This document shows positions 23,822 through 32,313 of a stretch of 64,000 bases of DNA, piece after piece. How positions within the stretch are numbered: the first letter of the stretch is position 1; each line of letters opens with the position of its first letter. Location: the NCBI GenBank assembly GCA_964545875.1, contig CAZJHH010000002.1, positions 1 to 64,000 of the forward strand, given 5' to 3'. The translations under genes were made by a program, and so were the position numbers. Source of the DNA: DAIPKP01 sp964545875 (GTDB lineage: Bacteria; Synergistota; Synergistia; Synergistales; Aminiphilaceae). The notes beneath the pieces were generated by a model. It was not told the DNA's origin and ran no database searches. It was given only the letters and a program-made list of their open reading frames with translations.

Positions 23822-25194
23822 AGATAAAACGTTATGCCGCACCAGATGAAAGCATGTTCTTCCACGAAACTCCTCCTAGATGTAAAAGATCTTTCGGAAA
23901 AAAACTTTTGAAAGCCCTTCTGCCGTTTCTTTTCGTTTTGGGTTTTGGAGGAGGCGTTTCGGGGGAGGAAAAACTTCTTTCTCTGGAAGAGTGTGTCCGG
24001 ATGGCCCTGGAGTATCATCCCGGAGCTCGGGAAGCCCGAGCCAAGGTTGAAGAGGCCCTGGGAGATCTGGGCCTTGCGAGAACCGGAGAAGCCTTCAAGA
24101 TAGATGTCAATGTGGACTACGCCCGGGAACGAGGATTCAACGATCGGGATGCGGGCAGCAGTTACAACACTGCTGCGGTGCTTTCCAAGCCCCTTTTCGA
24201 CTGGGGACGCACGGAGACCGAGGTTGCCATAGCTTTGGAGGGGCTCGACATATCCCGGTTGGAGGAATACCGTTCGTTGGAGGAAATCGTTTACAACGTG
24301 GAAAAGGCTTACTACGGTTTGCTCGAATCCCTTCGGGATGCCCAGGTGGCCCGGGAGACTTTGGAACGATACGCCGAACATCTTACGAGGGCCAAGGTCT
24401 TTTACGAGGTGGGATCCACTCCGTATTTTGACGTTACCGCCGCAGAGGTGGACAAGAGCAAGGCGCAAATTGCCCTTATTCAGGGAGAATCGGGGGTTCG
24501 CAAAGCCCGGACCGTGCTCTACAATGCCTTGGGATTGCCGGCCTCCACGGATTATGGCATTCAGGATGTCCTGGATTACGAAGAAATTCAGATTTCCTTC
24601 GAAAAAGTGCTTGCCCAGGCCTTTGCCTTTCGAGGGGATCTCAAGGCGGCCTCCCGAGAGGTTTCCCAAGCGTCTCAAGAAATCTATCTCCTGGGAAGGG
24701 AAAACTCTCCGCTTCTCTCCGCCCGGGGAAGCTATCGCATAGGAGGAACCTCTCCGGCGGACAAGGACGCCTGGAGTCTTGCCATGGAGCTCAGCATTCC
24801 CCTCTACGACGGAGGCATTACCGAAGAAAAGCTTCGCAAGGCCCGGGGAACTCTTGAGCGTAAGGAAGCCCAGGAGATTCTGCTTCGGCAGAACGTGATC
24901 CTTCAGGTGGAACAAGCCTGGCTCTCCCTCGGGGAGGCGGAGGAAAGCATTCGGGTGGCGGCTCTCGCCAAAAGGCAGGCGGAGGAGAAGCTCGCTCTCG
25001 CTACAGAGCGCTATGGAGTGGGTATGGGAAGCTCTATAGAGATTACCGACGCCAACGAATCCATGAGTGATGCGGCCCGAGACTACAACCGGGCCCTCTA
25101 TGCCTATTCCATGGCCCGGGCGGGGCTCCGCTACGCCACAGGGCGAAGCCTCGTCAGCTACGGACACGAAAAAGAACATTCCGAGGAAAGATAA
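23812..25194 (+). CDS. TolC-family outer-membrane factor of the efflux operon
   Basis: An outer-membrane channel protein with an export signal (LLKALLPFLFVLGFGGGVSG) and two long OEP repeats of helical hairpins. LSLEECVRMALEYHPGAREARAKVEEA opens the first; the second carries LSIPLYDGGITEEKLRKARG. The start is ambiguous. A TTG at 23812 has AAGGAGG eight bases upstream and overlaps the pump gene's end, while the first in-frame ATG (23854) has no ribosome binding site. I prefer the TTG, giving 460 residues. It completes the tripartite efflux set. Confidence 0.88.
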   Translation: MFLKIKRYAAPDESMFFHETPPRCKRSFGKKLLKALLPFLFVLGFGGGVSGEEKLLSLEECVRMALEYHPGAREARAKVEEALGDLGLARTGEAFKIDVNVDYARERGFNDRDAGSSYNTAAVLSKPLFDWGRTETEVAIALEGLDISRLEEYRSLEEIVYNVEKAYYGLLESLRDAQVARETLERYAEHLTRAKVFYEVGSTPYFDVTAAEVDKSKAQIALIQGESGVRKARTVLYNALGLPASTDYGIQDVLDYEEIQISFEKVLAQAFAFRGDLKAASREVSQASQEIYLLGRENSPLLSARGSYRIGGTSPADKDAWSLAMELSIPLYDGGITEEKLRKARGTLERKEAQEILLRQNVILQVEQAWLSLGEAEESIRVAALAKRQAEEKLALATERYGVGMGSSIEITDANESMSDAARDYNRALYAYSMARAGLRYATGRSLVSYGHEKEHSEER

Positions 25195-25221
25195 TACATC
25201 CTCGGAAGCCGTCGTGTACGG

Positions 25222-25280
25222 AAATCCGGGAAGGTCCGGAAACTCTCCATATGAGAGTTCCCGGACCTTCCCGGATTTTT
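25222..25280. terminator. Strong bidirectional terminator
   Basis: A stem of about 26 pairs (25222-25247 with 25252-25277) with one mismatch and a very short loop ends in TTTTT on the plus strand and in AAA/TTT on the other. It separates the efflux operon from the convergent permease gene. Confidence 0.85.
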
Positions 25281-25319
25281 ACATGCCCGCCTCTTTTGCG
25301 AAAAAATACCTGCAAGGAG

Positions 25320-26705
25320 TTACATCATGAAAATTCCCACTCCCGTGGCAGCCACGAGCCCCGCCAGCACGGGGATGAAATTCTTTCTGGCCAGCTCCAG
25401 GGGATCGACTCCGGCAATTCCCGCAGTGGCTACGAGTCCGAAGGCCCAGGCCACCAGAGTGCCCCCTCCCGCCCAGATGGCGCCCATCTGTCCTATGGAG
25501 GCAAGTACGGGAACGTTTACCGAAAGAGGTGTTCCCAAAGCCTGTGCCAGGGCTCCCGTGAGGGGAAGTCCCGAAAATCCCGATCCGTCAAGCCCGGTAA
25601 TGATACCCACGATCAAATTTCCGAAGGCCAGAGGAATCTTTCCCAGGGGGAGGCATGCAGCCAGACTCCGGCCGAGGTCGTAGAGAAGTCCCGGAGCTCC
25701 CTCGCCGAGGATATGCTGGGCCGCTCCCTGGGATCCGAGAAAAAAGAATCCCGCAATGGGAATGACGGGAGCAAAGATTTTGATGGCGAAAAGGAGGCCG
25801 TGGCGCAGGTGCCCCACGATATCCTCGAGACTCGTGCGAGGGCTCTGGAGTACCGTGGCGGCGAAAAGAATCAATACCGCCGTCCCTCCGAGAAGCGCCG
25901 TGGCACTCCCTCCCCGGATTTTCATGGTTACCATAATAACCACCACCAGGAACATGAGAATCGGTACCGCCAAGGCGAAAAGCCCCGCATAGCGGCCGAA
26001 TTCGGGCTCTTCCATGTTCACCAGGGGAGTTCCCGTCATTTCTGTCATTTTCGACGTTTCCGCCGAGTTCATCTCCCGACGAACCATCAGGAAGGCCACT
26101 CCCGTGGCGGTGAGCCCCGCCACGAGAGAGAGAATTGCCGCGGGGATAAAGATTTCCTGCACCTCTATTCCAGCGGCCTCAGAAGAGAGTTTGAGGGCAC
26201 CCTGAATAACGAGATCTCCCGAAAGGGCCATGCCGTGTCCCATGATATTCACTGCCATGGCGGCTCCCATGGCGGAAAGCCCCGAGGCTATGGCCACGGG
26301 AATGAGAAGGGTTCCTACCAGAGCCGTGGCGGGGGTGGGCCAGAAGAAGATGGCCGCCACGTACATGACGCTTCCCAGAATGAAGAAAGCCCGGGAGGGG
26401 GTGCTCATGAACCGTCGTACCGGGGCGATCATTTTATAGTCCGCTCCCATGATACGCAAAGACTGGAGCATGGCCACCATAAGCGCTATGACCAGCATGA
26501 TGTCGAAAAGGTCCGTTCCCGCTTCCATGAGACCGTTGAAGATCCCCTGCACCGCTCCGATGAAGGAGCCCTTATAGAGCAGAGCCACCACGAAGGAGCC
26601 CGCAAGGCAGGGAAGCACAACGTCCCGGCGACGTATCATAAGGAAAATCACTACCACTATGGTTGCCAGATATGCCCAGTGTACGGCAGTAAGGACGGGG
26701 GCCAT
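25320..26705 (-). CDS. Multi-span permease, probably for an organic anion
   Basis: A 461-residue membrane protein with about twelve spans and a Gly-rich re-entrant-type motif in the second half (GLDGSGFSGLPLTGALAQALG). The overall plan resembles ion-transporter-superfamily permeases such as the GntP or DctM-like groups, but I cannot assign a named family. AAGGAGGG precedes the start at 26705. The upstream FAD oxidoreductase ends 30 bases earlier on the same strand, so the two form one operon: uptake of a substrate and its oxidation or reduction is the natural reading. Confidence 0.78.
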   Translation of the reverse strand: MAPVLTAVHWAYLATIVVVIFLMIRRRDVVLPCLAGSFVVALLYKGSFIGAVQGIFNGLMEAGTDLFDIMLVIALMVAMLQSLRIMGADYKMIAPVRRFMSTPSRAFFILGSVMYVAAIFFWPTPATALVGTLLIPVAIASGLSAMGAAMAVNIMGHGMALSGDLVIQGALKLSSEAAGIEVQEIFIPAAILSLVAGLTATGVAFLMVRREMNSAETSKMTEMTGTPLVNMEEPEFGRYAGLFALAVPILMFLVVVIMVTMKIRGGSATALLGGTAVLILFAATVLQSPRTSLEDIVGHLRHGLLFAIKIFAPVIPIAGFFFLGSQGAAQHILGEGAPGLLYDLGRSLAACLPLGKIPLAFGNLIVGIITGLDGSGFSGLPLTGALAQALGTPLSVNVPVLASIGQMGAIWAGGGTLVAWAFGLVATAGIAGVDPLELARKNFIPVLAGLVAATGVGIFMM

Positions 26706-26734
26706 TTTTTCCCTCCTTTATAAGTTCCGTGAGG

Positions 26735-28012
26735 CTATACTTTTCGGGAGAAACGATTCTCCCATCCTGTTTGAGCAACCTTTTGAGAAATTTCTGCAAC
26801 CTCCGTGGAGTAAAGTCCCTGCTGCCGCATTCTTTCAAAATAGATGGATCCCGAGAAGGTGTATTTGTACTGCCGTCCCTCGGGATGCCGCATTTCGGAG
26901 ATCACGTGATCCACAAAATCTCCCACCGCGAGTTCCTTGGGATAGGATATAAGGTCCAGTCCCTTGGCGTAACGTACCGCATTATGCCCTGCCAGATATC
27001 CCGTGACGATGGCCTCGGTATGTCCCACCATGGCTCCCGCCTTTTCTCCGGCACAGAAGAGGTTGGAGATCTTTCCTTCCGCCTGGAGAGCGGGGGAGCA
27101 GGCGGCGAAATGGAAGTACCGCATGGAATTGCCTCGGGTGCCTCCGATGGGATCCTCGTAGCGAGCCTTCTCGAATCCCGGAATTTTCCGGAGATCTTCC
27201 AAGGGAAAGTAGGGGGTCATCAGTTTTGCGGGCCCCGTATCGAGAAGCACGATATTTTCCACGAAGTCCTTGAGGGCATACTGTTGACAGGCTTTCATAT
27301 CCAGAATTTCCGAGCCCTCCCGAACTTCTTCGGGAACCTTCACCAGACAGACCCCGGTTTCTTCGAGGGTTTTACGGATTTCCGGAGCCAGGGATTCTTT
27401 GAAAAGCTTGCAGGAGCCGCTCATGGCTCCCGTGGAGCCGTCGGGTTTTCCGCCGTGCCATTCTTCCACTCCCGCTCCCGAGGTGAGGCCCCATCGGGGG
27501 GAGAAGGTGTGGCATCGGAGAATGCACATGGCACAGCCATTTCCGTGTTTCATACAGTATGCGGGAGTGGCGGAGGTTCCCGTGGCGTCCACGAAGGCAT
27601 CCCCTTCAATAGTTTCTCCTTTTCGGAGAGTCACAGCGGCAATGCGCTCGTCTTTTTTGGTGAGTCCTGAAACGGAAGTTTCCAGGCGCACTTCTACGCC
27701 GAGGTCTTTCAGATAGGCGAGAATGGCGGGTTCCATTTCATAGACATCGTAGAGCGATGCGTGAGCGTGTCCGGGAAACGTCACGTTCGTATGCCGCGCA
27801 CAGTTGTCCATGACGGAAAACATTTCTCCTCCCATGGCGAGTATCTCCTCGGCAGCGGTAAACCGGCCATTGTTACGGAAGATACCTCCCACCAACCCCG
27901 TACCGAGAAGCATGTCCGCCCGCTCCAGTAACACCACATCGGCACCCGCCCTGCGGGCCGATGCCGCAGCGGCGCAGCCTCCCCATCCGCCTCCAGCAAT
28001 GATGATACGCAT
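26735..28012 (-). CDS. FAD-dependent oxidoreductase
   Basis: A 425-residue flavoprotein. The N-terminal dinucleotide fold reads MRIIIAGGGWGGCAAAASARRAGADVVLLE, and DATGT and a late GEKAGAMVGHTEAIVTGYLAG close the FAD site. A Cys cluster in GNGCAMCILRCHTF could be redox-active or bind metal. The layout is like the fumarate-reductase/GidA-type FAD_oxidored proteins, but the substrate is unknown. It is transcribed ahead of the permease at 25320. GGGAGGAAG lies just before the start codon. Confidence 0.82.
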   Translation of the reverse strand: MRIIIAGGGWGGCAAAASARRAGADVVLLERADMLLGTGLVGGIFRNNGRFTAAEEILAMGGEMFSVMDNCARHTNVTFPGHAHASLYDVYEMEPAILAYLKDLGVEVRLETSVSGLTKKDERIAAVTLRKGETIEGDAFVDATGTSATPAYCMKHGNGCAMCILRCHTFSPRWGLTSGAGVEEWHGGKPDGSTGAMSGSCKLFKESLAPEIRKTLEETGVCLVKVPEEVREGSEILDMKACQQYALKDFVENIVLLDTGPAKLMTPYFPLEDLRKIPGFEKARYEDPIGGTRGNSMRYFHFAACSPALQAEGKISNLFCAGEKAGAMVGHTEAIVTGYLAGHNAVRYAKGLDLISYPKELAVGDFVDHVISEMRHPEGRQYKYTFSGSIYFERMRQQGLYSTEVAEISQKVAQTGWENRFSRKV

Positions 28013-28073
28013 GTTTTCTTCCTCCCTTTTTCGGGTTCTGATGCGTTGGGATCACAAATCACGATTGATTAGT

Positions 28074-28089
28074 GTATATAGTTATATAC
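28074..28089. promoter_or_regulatory. Inverted repeat upstream of the oxidoreductase operon
   Basis: GTATATA-GT-TATATAC is a perfect seven-base-arm repeat about 60 bases upstream of the FAD oxidoreductase start. Its size and A/T-rich symmetry suit a GntR-type or similar operator; no regulator is nearby to test this. Confidence 0.45.
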
Positions 28090-28219
28090 GACTCTTGCTT
28101 TACGTGTCAAGCCCGAATTTCTGTACTCTTCTTCTCGTGCTGTCAGAGATGAGGATTCTTAAAAAGATGCTTTGAACGATGTCAAGAGATAGGTAAAATG
28201 CACCTCTTTTTGGCGAAAA

Positions 28220-28249
28220 CGGGACAGGGGTGACATTATCACTGTCCCG
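28220..28249. repeat. REP-like imperfect palindrome
   Basis: CGGGACAG / CTGTCCCG arms (28220-28227, 28242-28249) enclose a nested GTGA / TCAC pair. It lies between divergent transcription units. The motif resembles REP-type palindromes associated with single-strand transposases, none of which is seen in the window. Confidence 0.5.
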
Positions 28250-28270
28250 TCACAAAAAATCCGCTTTTCC

Positions 28271-28299
28271 TTGACCTCCTCTCCAAATCATGATATATA
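28271..28299 (+). promoter_or_regulatory. Promoter of the serA leader
   Basis: TTGACC (28271-28276) and TATATA (28294-28299) are separated by exactly 17 bases, placing the transcript start near 28306, ahead of the leader peptide. Confidence 0.8.
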
Positions 28300-28340
28300 G
28301 AACCATAAAATTTTATCTCTCTGAAGAAGGAATAAAGCAT

Positions 28341-28442
28341 ATGAGGCGAAACATGCTTTACCACAACGGTTTCGGGGCTGGTATCTGTTCTTCCTCTTCC
28401 TCTTGGAAGTGGAACGGGTATGCTGTTGCCGCCGGACCGTAA
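28341..28442 (+). CDS. serA leader peptide with five consecutive Ser codons
   Basis: A 33-residue frame begins at the ATG at 28341, with AAGGA nine bases upstream, and ends at TAA 28440-28442. Codons 17-21 (28389-28403) are TCT TCC TCT TCC TCT, preceded by Cys and followed by Trp-Lys-Trp. It lies between a near-consensus promoter and an intrinsic terminator directly ahead of serA, which makes serine. This is the classic layout of amino-acid attenuation: scarce Ser-tRNA would stall the ribosome at the Ser run and favour readthrough. The mechanism is inferred. Confidence 0.75.
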   Translation: MRRNMLYHNGFGAGICSSSSSWKWNGYAVAAGP

Positions 28443-28443
28443 G

Positions 28444-28475
28444 GGTTATTAGTTCTCAGGGAATTTCGTATAACC
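28444..28475 (+). promoter_or_regulatory. Leader hairpin between leader peptide and terminator
   Basis: GGTTAT (28444-28449) can pair with ATAACC (28470-28475). Separately, GGACCG at 28434-28439, overlapping the leader's last codons, can pair with CGGTCC in the terminator's 3' arm (28500-28505) and would compete with terminator formation. Confidence 0.45.
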
Positions 28476-28477
28476 AC

Positions 28478-28518
28478 AAAGGGACCGGAAGCGTTCTTCC
28501 GGTCCCTTTGTCGTTTTT
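28478..28518 (+). terminator. Attenuator terminator upstream of serA
   Basis: A perfect 13-bp stem (28478-28490 with 28497-28509) encloses a six-base loop. GTCG then TTTTT (28514-28518) follow. It lies after the leader peptide and 42 bases before the serA start, with no complete structural gene upstream on this strand to terminate. Confidence 0.85.
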
Positions 28519-28560
28519 GGGGAGATTTTTGTGGAGAAGAGACGAAAAGGAGGAAGAGTC

Positions 28561-30198
28561 ATGTATCGAGTTCTCGTGACGGAGCCCATTCATGAGGAGG
28601 GGCTTACGATTTTGAAAGAAGATAAGGCTCTTGTGCTGGAAGAGCGGATCGGCTTGTCCCGGGGCGAGCTTCTGGATATTGTGGGAGAATACGAGGGTAT
28701 TCTTACCCGGAGCGGCACGGGAGTGGATAAGGATCTTCTGGATGCGGCGAAAAAGCTTCGGGTGCTTTGCCGTGCCGGGGTAGGAGTCGATAACATCGAT
28801 CTTCTCGAAGCGAGCCGTCGGGGAATTGTGGTAATCAATGCTCCCACGGGAAATACCCTGGCGGCGGCGGAACTTACCATGGCAAATATTCTCGGGCTAC
28901 TCCGGCATATTCCCCGGGCCTGTGACTCCGTCTTTTGCGGAAAATGGGAACGTAAGCGGTTCATGGGAACGCAGCTGGAAGGGAAAAAACTTCTCATAGT
29001 AGGGCTTGGACGTATCGGAGGAACCGTGGCTAAGAGAGCCCGAGCCTTCGGCATGGACCTGTATGCTTACGATCCCTACGTCTCTCCCAAAAAGGCGGAA
29101 ACCCTCGGCGTTACCCTCTGCGAAGATTTTCTCGGAGCTCTTTCTTTGGCGGATCTCGTAACGCTTCATGTCCCTCTCACAAAAGAGACCCGGGGCATGA
29201 TGGACGAAACCAGCATCCGGGCCATGAAAAAGGGGAGTTTTCTGATAAACTGTGCTCGAGGAAGTTTGGTGGACGAAGAGGCTCTTGCGGAAGCTCTACG
29301 AAGCGGCCGCTTAGAAGGGGCCGCCTTCGATGTCTATAGTACGGAGCCCCTCCAGGAAAATCATCCTCTTCTGGCTCAGGATATCCGGGAAAAAGTGGTG
29401 CTCACTCCACACATCGGGGCAAATACCCGGGAGGGGCAGTCCGCAGTGGCGAGAATTGCCGCCAAAAATCTTGCGGCGGCTCTCAAGGGAGAGCCCTATG
29501 AGCATGCGGTGAATCTGCCCTTTATGGAATCCCAGCTTTCCAAAAATAAACGAGCCTTTCTCTCGCTTTCCCGGAAACTCGGCAATATGGGAGCCCAGCT
29601 CATCTCATCGGCTCCCGGGACGTTACGGATAACCCTCAAAGGAGAACTCTTCTTCCAAGAGGATAAGTACAACTTTGAAATTCCCTATAATTATTCTCCC
29701 TTTACCGTGGCAGCCCTCAAGGGGGTTCTCGAAGTCTACCACGGGGCGGATGTGAGTTACATGGCGGCTCCCCTCATTGCGGATGAGCGGGAAATGGGGG
29801 TTCAGGAGGGACGTGAGGAATCGTCCACCTATCGAAACATGGTGGTTTGCGAGCTTCAGGGGGAAAAAGAGAAAATCTCCCTCGCGGGAACTGTGACGGA
29901 AGAGGGAAAACAGAGAATTGTAAACGTTAACGGCTATTGGGTTGAATGTGTTCCGGAAGGCCGGATTCTTCTCTTTCAAAACCATGATCGACCGGGAGTT
30001 ATCGGCCGTATCGGAAGTCTTTTGGGTGAGCGCGGTATCAACATCGCCAACTTCGCCCTGGGACGCAAAAACGGAAGCGGGCTTGCCATCGGCATGATGC
30101 AGATCGACCACGAAGTGCCTGGCGAGGTTATGCGGAGCCTCATGGATGGGGGAGATTTTCTCTGGGCGGTGGATGTACATCTAGCGGAAAATCTTTAG
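28561..30198 (+). CDS. serA: D-3-phosphoglycerate dehydrogenase
   Basis: The enzyme oxidises 3-phosphoglycerate to phosphohydroxypyruvate, the first step of serine synthesis. The 545-residue protein has the long SerA form: catalytic and NAD domains with GLGRIG (148-153), Arg233 (CARGSLVDE) and His284 (TPHIG), then an intervening ASB domain from about 320 to 450, and a C-terminal ACT domain (LFQNHDRPGVIGRIGSLLGERGINIANFALGR) that usually mediates serine feedback. AAAGGAGGA precedes the ATG. The leader peptide and terminator upstream suggest transcription is also controlled by serine supply. Confidence 0.96.
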   Translation: MYRVLVTEPIHEEGLTILKEDKALVLEERIGLSRGELLDIVGEYEGILTRSGTGVDKDLLDAAKKLRVLCRAGVGVDNIDLLEASRRGIVVINAPTGNTLAAAELTMANILGLLRHIPRACDSVFCGKWERKRFMGTQLEGKKLLIVGLGRIGGTVAKRARAFGMDLYAYDPYVSPKKAETLGVTLCEDFLGALSLADLVTLHVPLTKETRGMMDETSIRAMKKGSFLINCARGSLVDEEALAEALRSGRLEGAAFDVYSTEPLQENHPLLAQDIREKVVLTPHIGANTREGQSAVARIAAKNLAAALKGEPYEHAVNLPFMESQLSKNKRAFLSLSRKLGNMGAQLISSAPGTLRITLKGELFFQEDKYNFEIPYNYSPFTVAALKGVLEVYHGADVSYMAAPLIADEREMGVQEGREESSTYRNMVVCELQGEKEKISLAGTVTEEGKQRIVNVNGYWVECVPEGRILLFQNHDRPGVIGRIGSLLGERGINIANFALGRKNGSGLAIGMMQIDHEVPGEVMRSLMDGGDFLWAVDVHLAENL

Positions 30199-30231
30199 GA
30201 GCTTTATGCAGCGAAACGGGGTGCAGAGTGT

Positions 30232-31257
30232 ATGGACATGGTTGCCATCGAGGCAATTAAGAACCTTTCCGAGGGAGATTCTTTCAAAACCAGGGTGGCG
30301 GCTCTCGAGGTGGTTCAGAAGCTGGGAAAAAACGGAAAACCCTACTGGGAGATGCGGCTTATGGACGTTACGGGAATACTGGACGTCAAAGTATGGAACA
30401 ACGGAAAATGGCACGTTCTGCGGGAGTCCCAGGAAATAGACCCCGAGAACCGCTGGAGGGAGCAGGATCCCCTGGAAGAGGATTTCGGGGTTCGCTGCAA
30501 GGGAAAAGCCCTGGGGGTAATGGGAAAGGTACAGTCCTACAAGGGGCAGAATCAGTACACTCTCTCCTCGCTCTTTGTGCTGGATGAGGGAGAATATCCC
30601 CTCTCGCAGTTCGTTCCTTCCTGCCCCGTGGCTCTGGAGGATCTGGAAAAACGTTTTGTCACCCTTCTCGAATCCTGCGGAGAGCCCGTAAAAGGATTTC
30701 TGGAGCACGTTTTTTCCGGAGAGCGGTGGAAACGGTTCCGGGACTGGCCTGCCGCAGTATCCCATCATCATGCCTATGTGCATGGCCTTCTGGAACATAC
30801 GTTGGGGGTGACGCAAAATGCTGTGGCCCTTGCGGAAACCTACATTTCTTTGGGAGTTGCCCTGGAGCGGGACGTGGTGCTCGCCGGTTCGTTGCTGCAC
30901 GATTTGGGAAAACTCCAGGCCTACACCCTCACTCCTCTGCCGGAGATGACCGTGGCGGGAAACGTGCACGACCATATTGCCCTGGGTTTTTACGAACTCC
31001 AACGCCTTTCGGAAGAATATGGCCTTGACGAGCGGATTGCCCTGCACCTTGGGCATATCCTCCTGAGCCATCACGGCAAGAAAGAATTCGGATCCCCCGT
31101 CATGCCAGCTACCGTGGAAGCGCTTATCGTGGCGGCGGCGGACAACCTGGACTTTCAAATCTTCTGCGGCCTCGATGCGGTGGAGAGCCTGGCGGAGCAT
31201 GAAGAGATCTCCGAATGGAATCGGGTTCTGGAAAGGCGCTTCTGGAAATGGAAGTAG
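30232..31257 (+). CDS. yhaM: YhaM-type 3'-5' exoribonuclease (OB fold plus HD domain)
   Basis: A 341-residue protein with an N-terminal OB-fold (residues 8-120: VQKLGKNGKPYWEMRLMDVTGILDVKVW) and a C-terminal HD metal-dependent domain with His223-Asp224 in LLHDLGK and nearby HHHAYVHGLLEH. That domain order is typical of YhaM/CBF1 3'-5' exonucleases acting on RNA or DNA. The start is uncertain; 30232 is the first in-frame ATG after serA's stop and has no good ribosome binding site. It lies 33 bases after serA and is probably co-transcribed. Confidence 0.82.
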   Translation: MDMVAIEAIKNLSEGDSFKTRVAALEVVQKLGKNGKPYWEMRLMDVTGILDVKVWNNGKWHVLRESQEIDPENRWREQDPLEEDFGVRCKGKALGVMGKVQSYKGQNQYTLSSLFVLDEGEYPLSQFVPSCPVALEDLEKRFVTLLESCGEPVKGFLEHVFSGERWKRFRDWPAAVSHHHAYVHGLLEHTLGVTQNAVALAETYISLGVALERDVVLAGSLLHDLGKLQAYTLTPLPEMTVAGNVHDHIALGFYELQRLSEEYGLDERIALHLGHILLSHHGKKEFGSPVMPATVEALIVAAADNLDFQIFCGLDAVESLAEHEEISEWNRVLERRFWKWK

Positions 31258-32240
31258 GAGAGGAAACAACCTCCGGAGGAAGAGAAATTTTCATTACTGA
31301 AGATCATGCGGAACGCCGGGTGGACCGCATATGCCGTACTCTCTACAAGCACGTTCCCCTGGGGGCCATCATGAGGGCCATCCGGAAAGGCGATGTGCGG
31401 CTGGATGGGCGGCGCACCAAGCCCGATGCCCGCCCCGCAGCGGGGCAGATCCTCCGGGTTCCCTGGGAAGAGCTTTCCGAAAGACCCTCCAAGGGAGAGG
31501 ATGCGCGGGAGACCGGGGAACGTGTTTTCCAAGGCAATCATGCTCTTCGTAACCTCCAAAGCGTTGCCATCCTTTATCAGGATGAACATCTCCTCGTGGC
31601 GGATAAGCCCTGGGGGCTCCTTACCCAACCCGACGTAAAAGGCGGAGACAGCCTTATTACCCGAATATGGGAGATGGTTCCTGCCCGCCGGGACTTTCGG
31701 CCGGTTCCGGTGCACCGGCTGGATCGGAATACATCGGGAATTCTCCTGGTAGCTTTGAACGGCTCTCTTTTAAGGGAACTGCACGCTCTCTGGAAAGAAG
31801 AGAGGATATCCAAAATATACCGTACCGTGGTAGCGGGAAATCCGGGAAAAACGGGGGAGATCGCAGAACCTCTCTGGAAAGACGAAAGGGAAAACCGGGT
31901 TTACGTGGATTCCCGGGGAGTTGCCGCTCTTACCCGGTACCGAACCCTTGCATACGACGGAAGGTTCAGCCTCCTGGAGGTGGAACTTTGTACGGGACGA
32001 TCGCATCAGATCCGGGTACACCTGGCACACCTGGGATGTCCCGTGGTGGGGGATTACAAATACGGAAACGAAAAAATCAACAAAGACGTGCGTAACCGGG
32101 GAATCTCCCGCCCTCTTTTGCATGCCTTCCGAATGGTTTTTCCTCCCATGCCTTCTCCTTGGGAAAACCTCTCGGAGCGTGTTTTTATCTGTTCTCCTCC
32201 CAGTGATTTTACGGAATTTTTTCCCGAAGCAGCCTTCTAG
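31248..32240 (+). CDS. RluA-family pseudouridine synthase
   Basis: An RNA pseudouridine synthase with an N-terminal S4-type RNA-binding segment (RRVDRICRTLYKHVPLGAIMRAIRKGDVRLDG) and the catalytic motif HRLDRNTSG with Asp159. Later GRSHQIRVHLAHLGCPVVGDYKYG supplies the RNA-site residues. The family isomerises uridines in rRNA or tRNA, and RluC-type enzymes have this domain order. The start at 31248 overlaps the preceding gene by ten bases; an earlier in-frame ATG at 31215 is possible. Confidence 0.88.
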   Translation: MEVGEETTSGGREIFITEDHAERRVDRICRTLYKHVPLGAIMRAIRKGDVRLDGRRTKPDARPAAGQILRVPWEELSERPSKGEDARETGERVFQGNHALRNLQSVAILYQDEHLLVADKPWGLLTQPDVKGGDSLITRIWEMVPARRDFRPVPVHRLDRNTSGILLVALNGSLLRELHALWKEERISKIYRTVVAGNPGKTGEIAEPLWKDERENRVYVDSRGVAALTRYRTLAYDGRFSLLEVELCTGRSHQIRVHLAHLGCPVVGDYKYGNEKINKDVRNRGISRPLLHAFRMVFPPMPSPWENLSERVFICSPPSDFTEFFPEAAF

Positions 32241-32261
32241 GAATACCCTGTGTGGTATGCG

Positions 32262-32270
32262 TGGTATAAT
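32262..32270 (+). promoter_or_regulatory. Extended -10 promoter of the selenoprotein gene
   Basis: TGGTATAAT is a perfect -10 with the TGn extension, 44 bases before the start codon. There is no recognisable -35, which extended -10 promoters tolerate. Confidence 0.6.
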
Positions 32271-32313
32271 AGAGAAAGAATTTTAGCGAAGATGTTTTTG
32301 AGGAGGGATAGAG

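Noticed and set aside
22316..23842. Minus-strand frame opposite the second RND gene
   Set aside because: Shadow of a clear RND transporter; composition is His/Arg-rich without motifs.
25251..26723. Plus-strand frame opposite the permease
   Set aside because: The translation is His/Gly/Arg-rich and lacks hydrophobic segments; the minus strand encodes a proper permease.
28443..28560. T-box riboswitch upstream of serA
   Set aside because: The conserved T-box sequence and specifier-loop architecture are absent; the leader peptide with a Ser run explains the terminator better.
30206..30439. ATG with a good ribosome binding site just after serA
   Set aside because: It is out of frame with the OB-fold/HD protein and encodes no recognisable sequence, though it leaves the start of the exonuclease gene uncertain.
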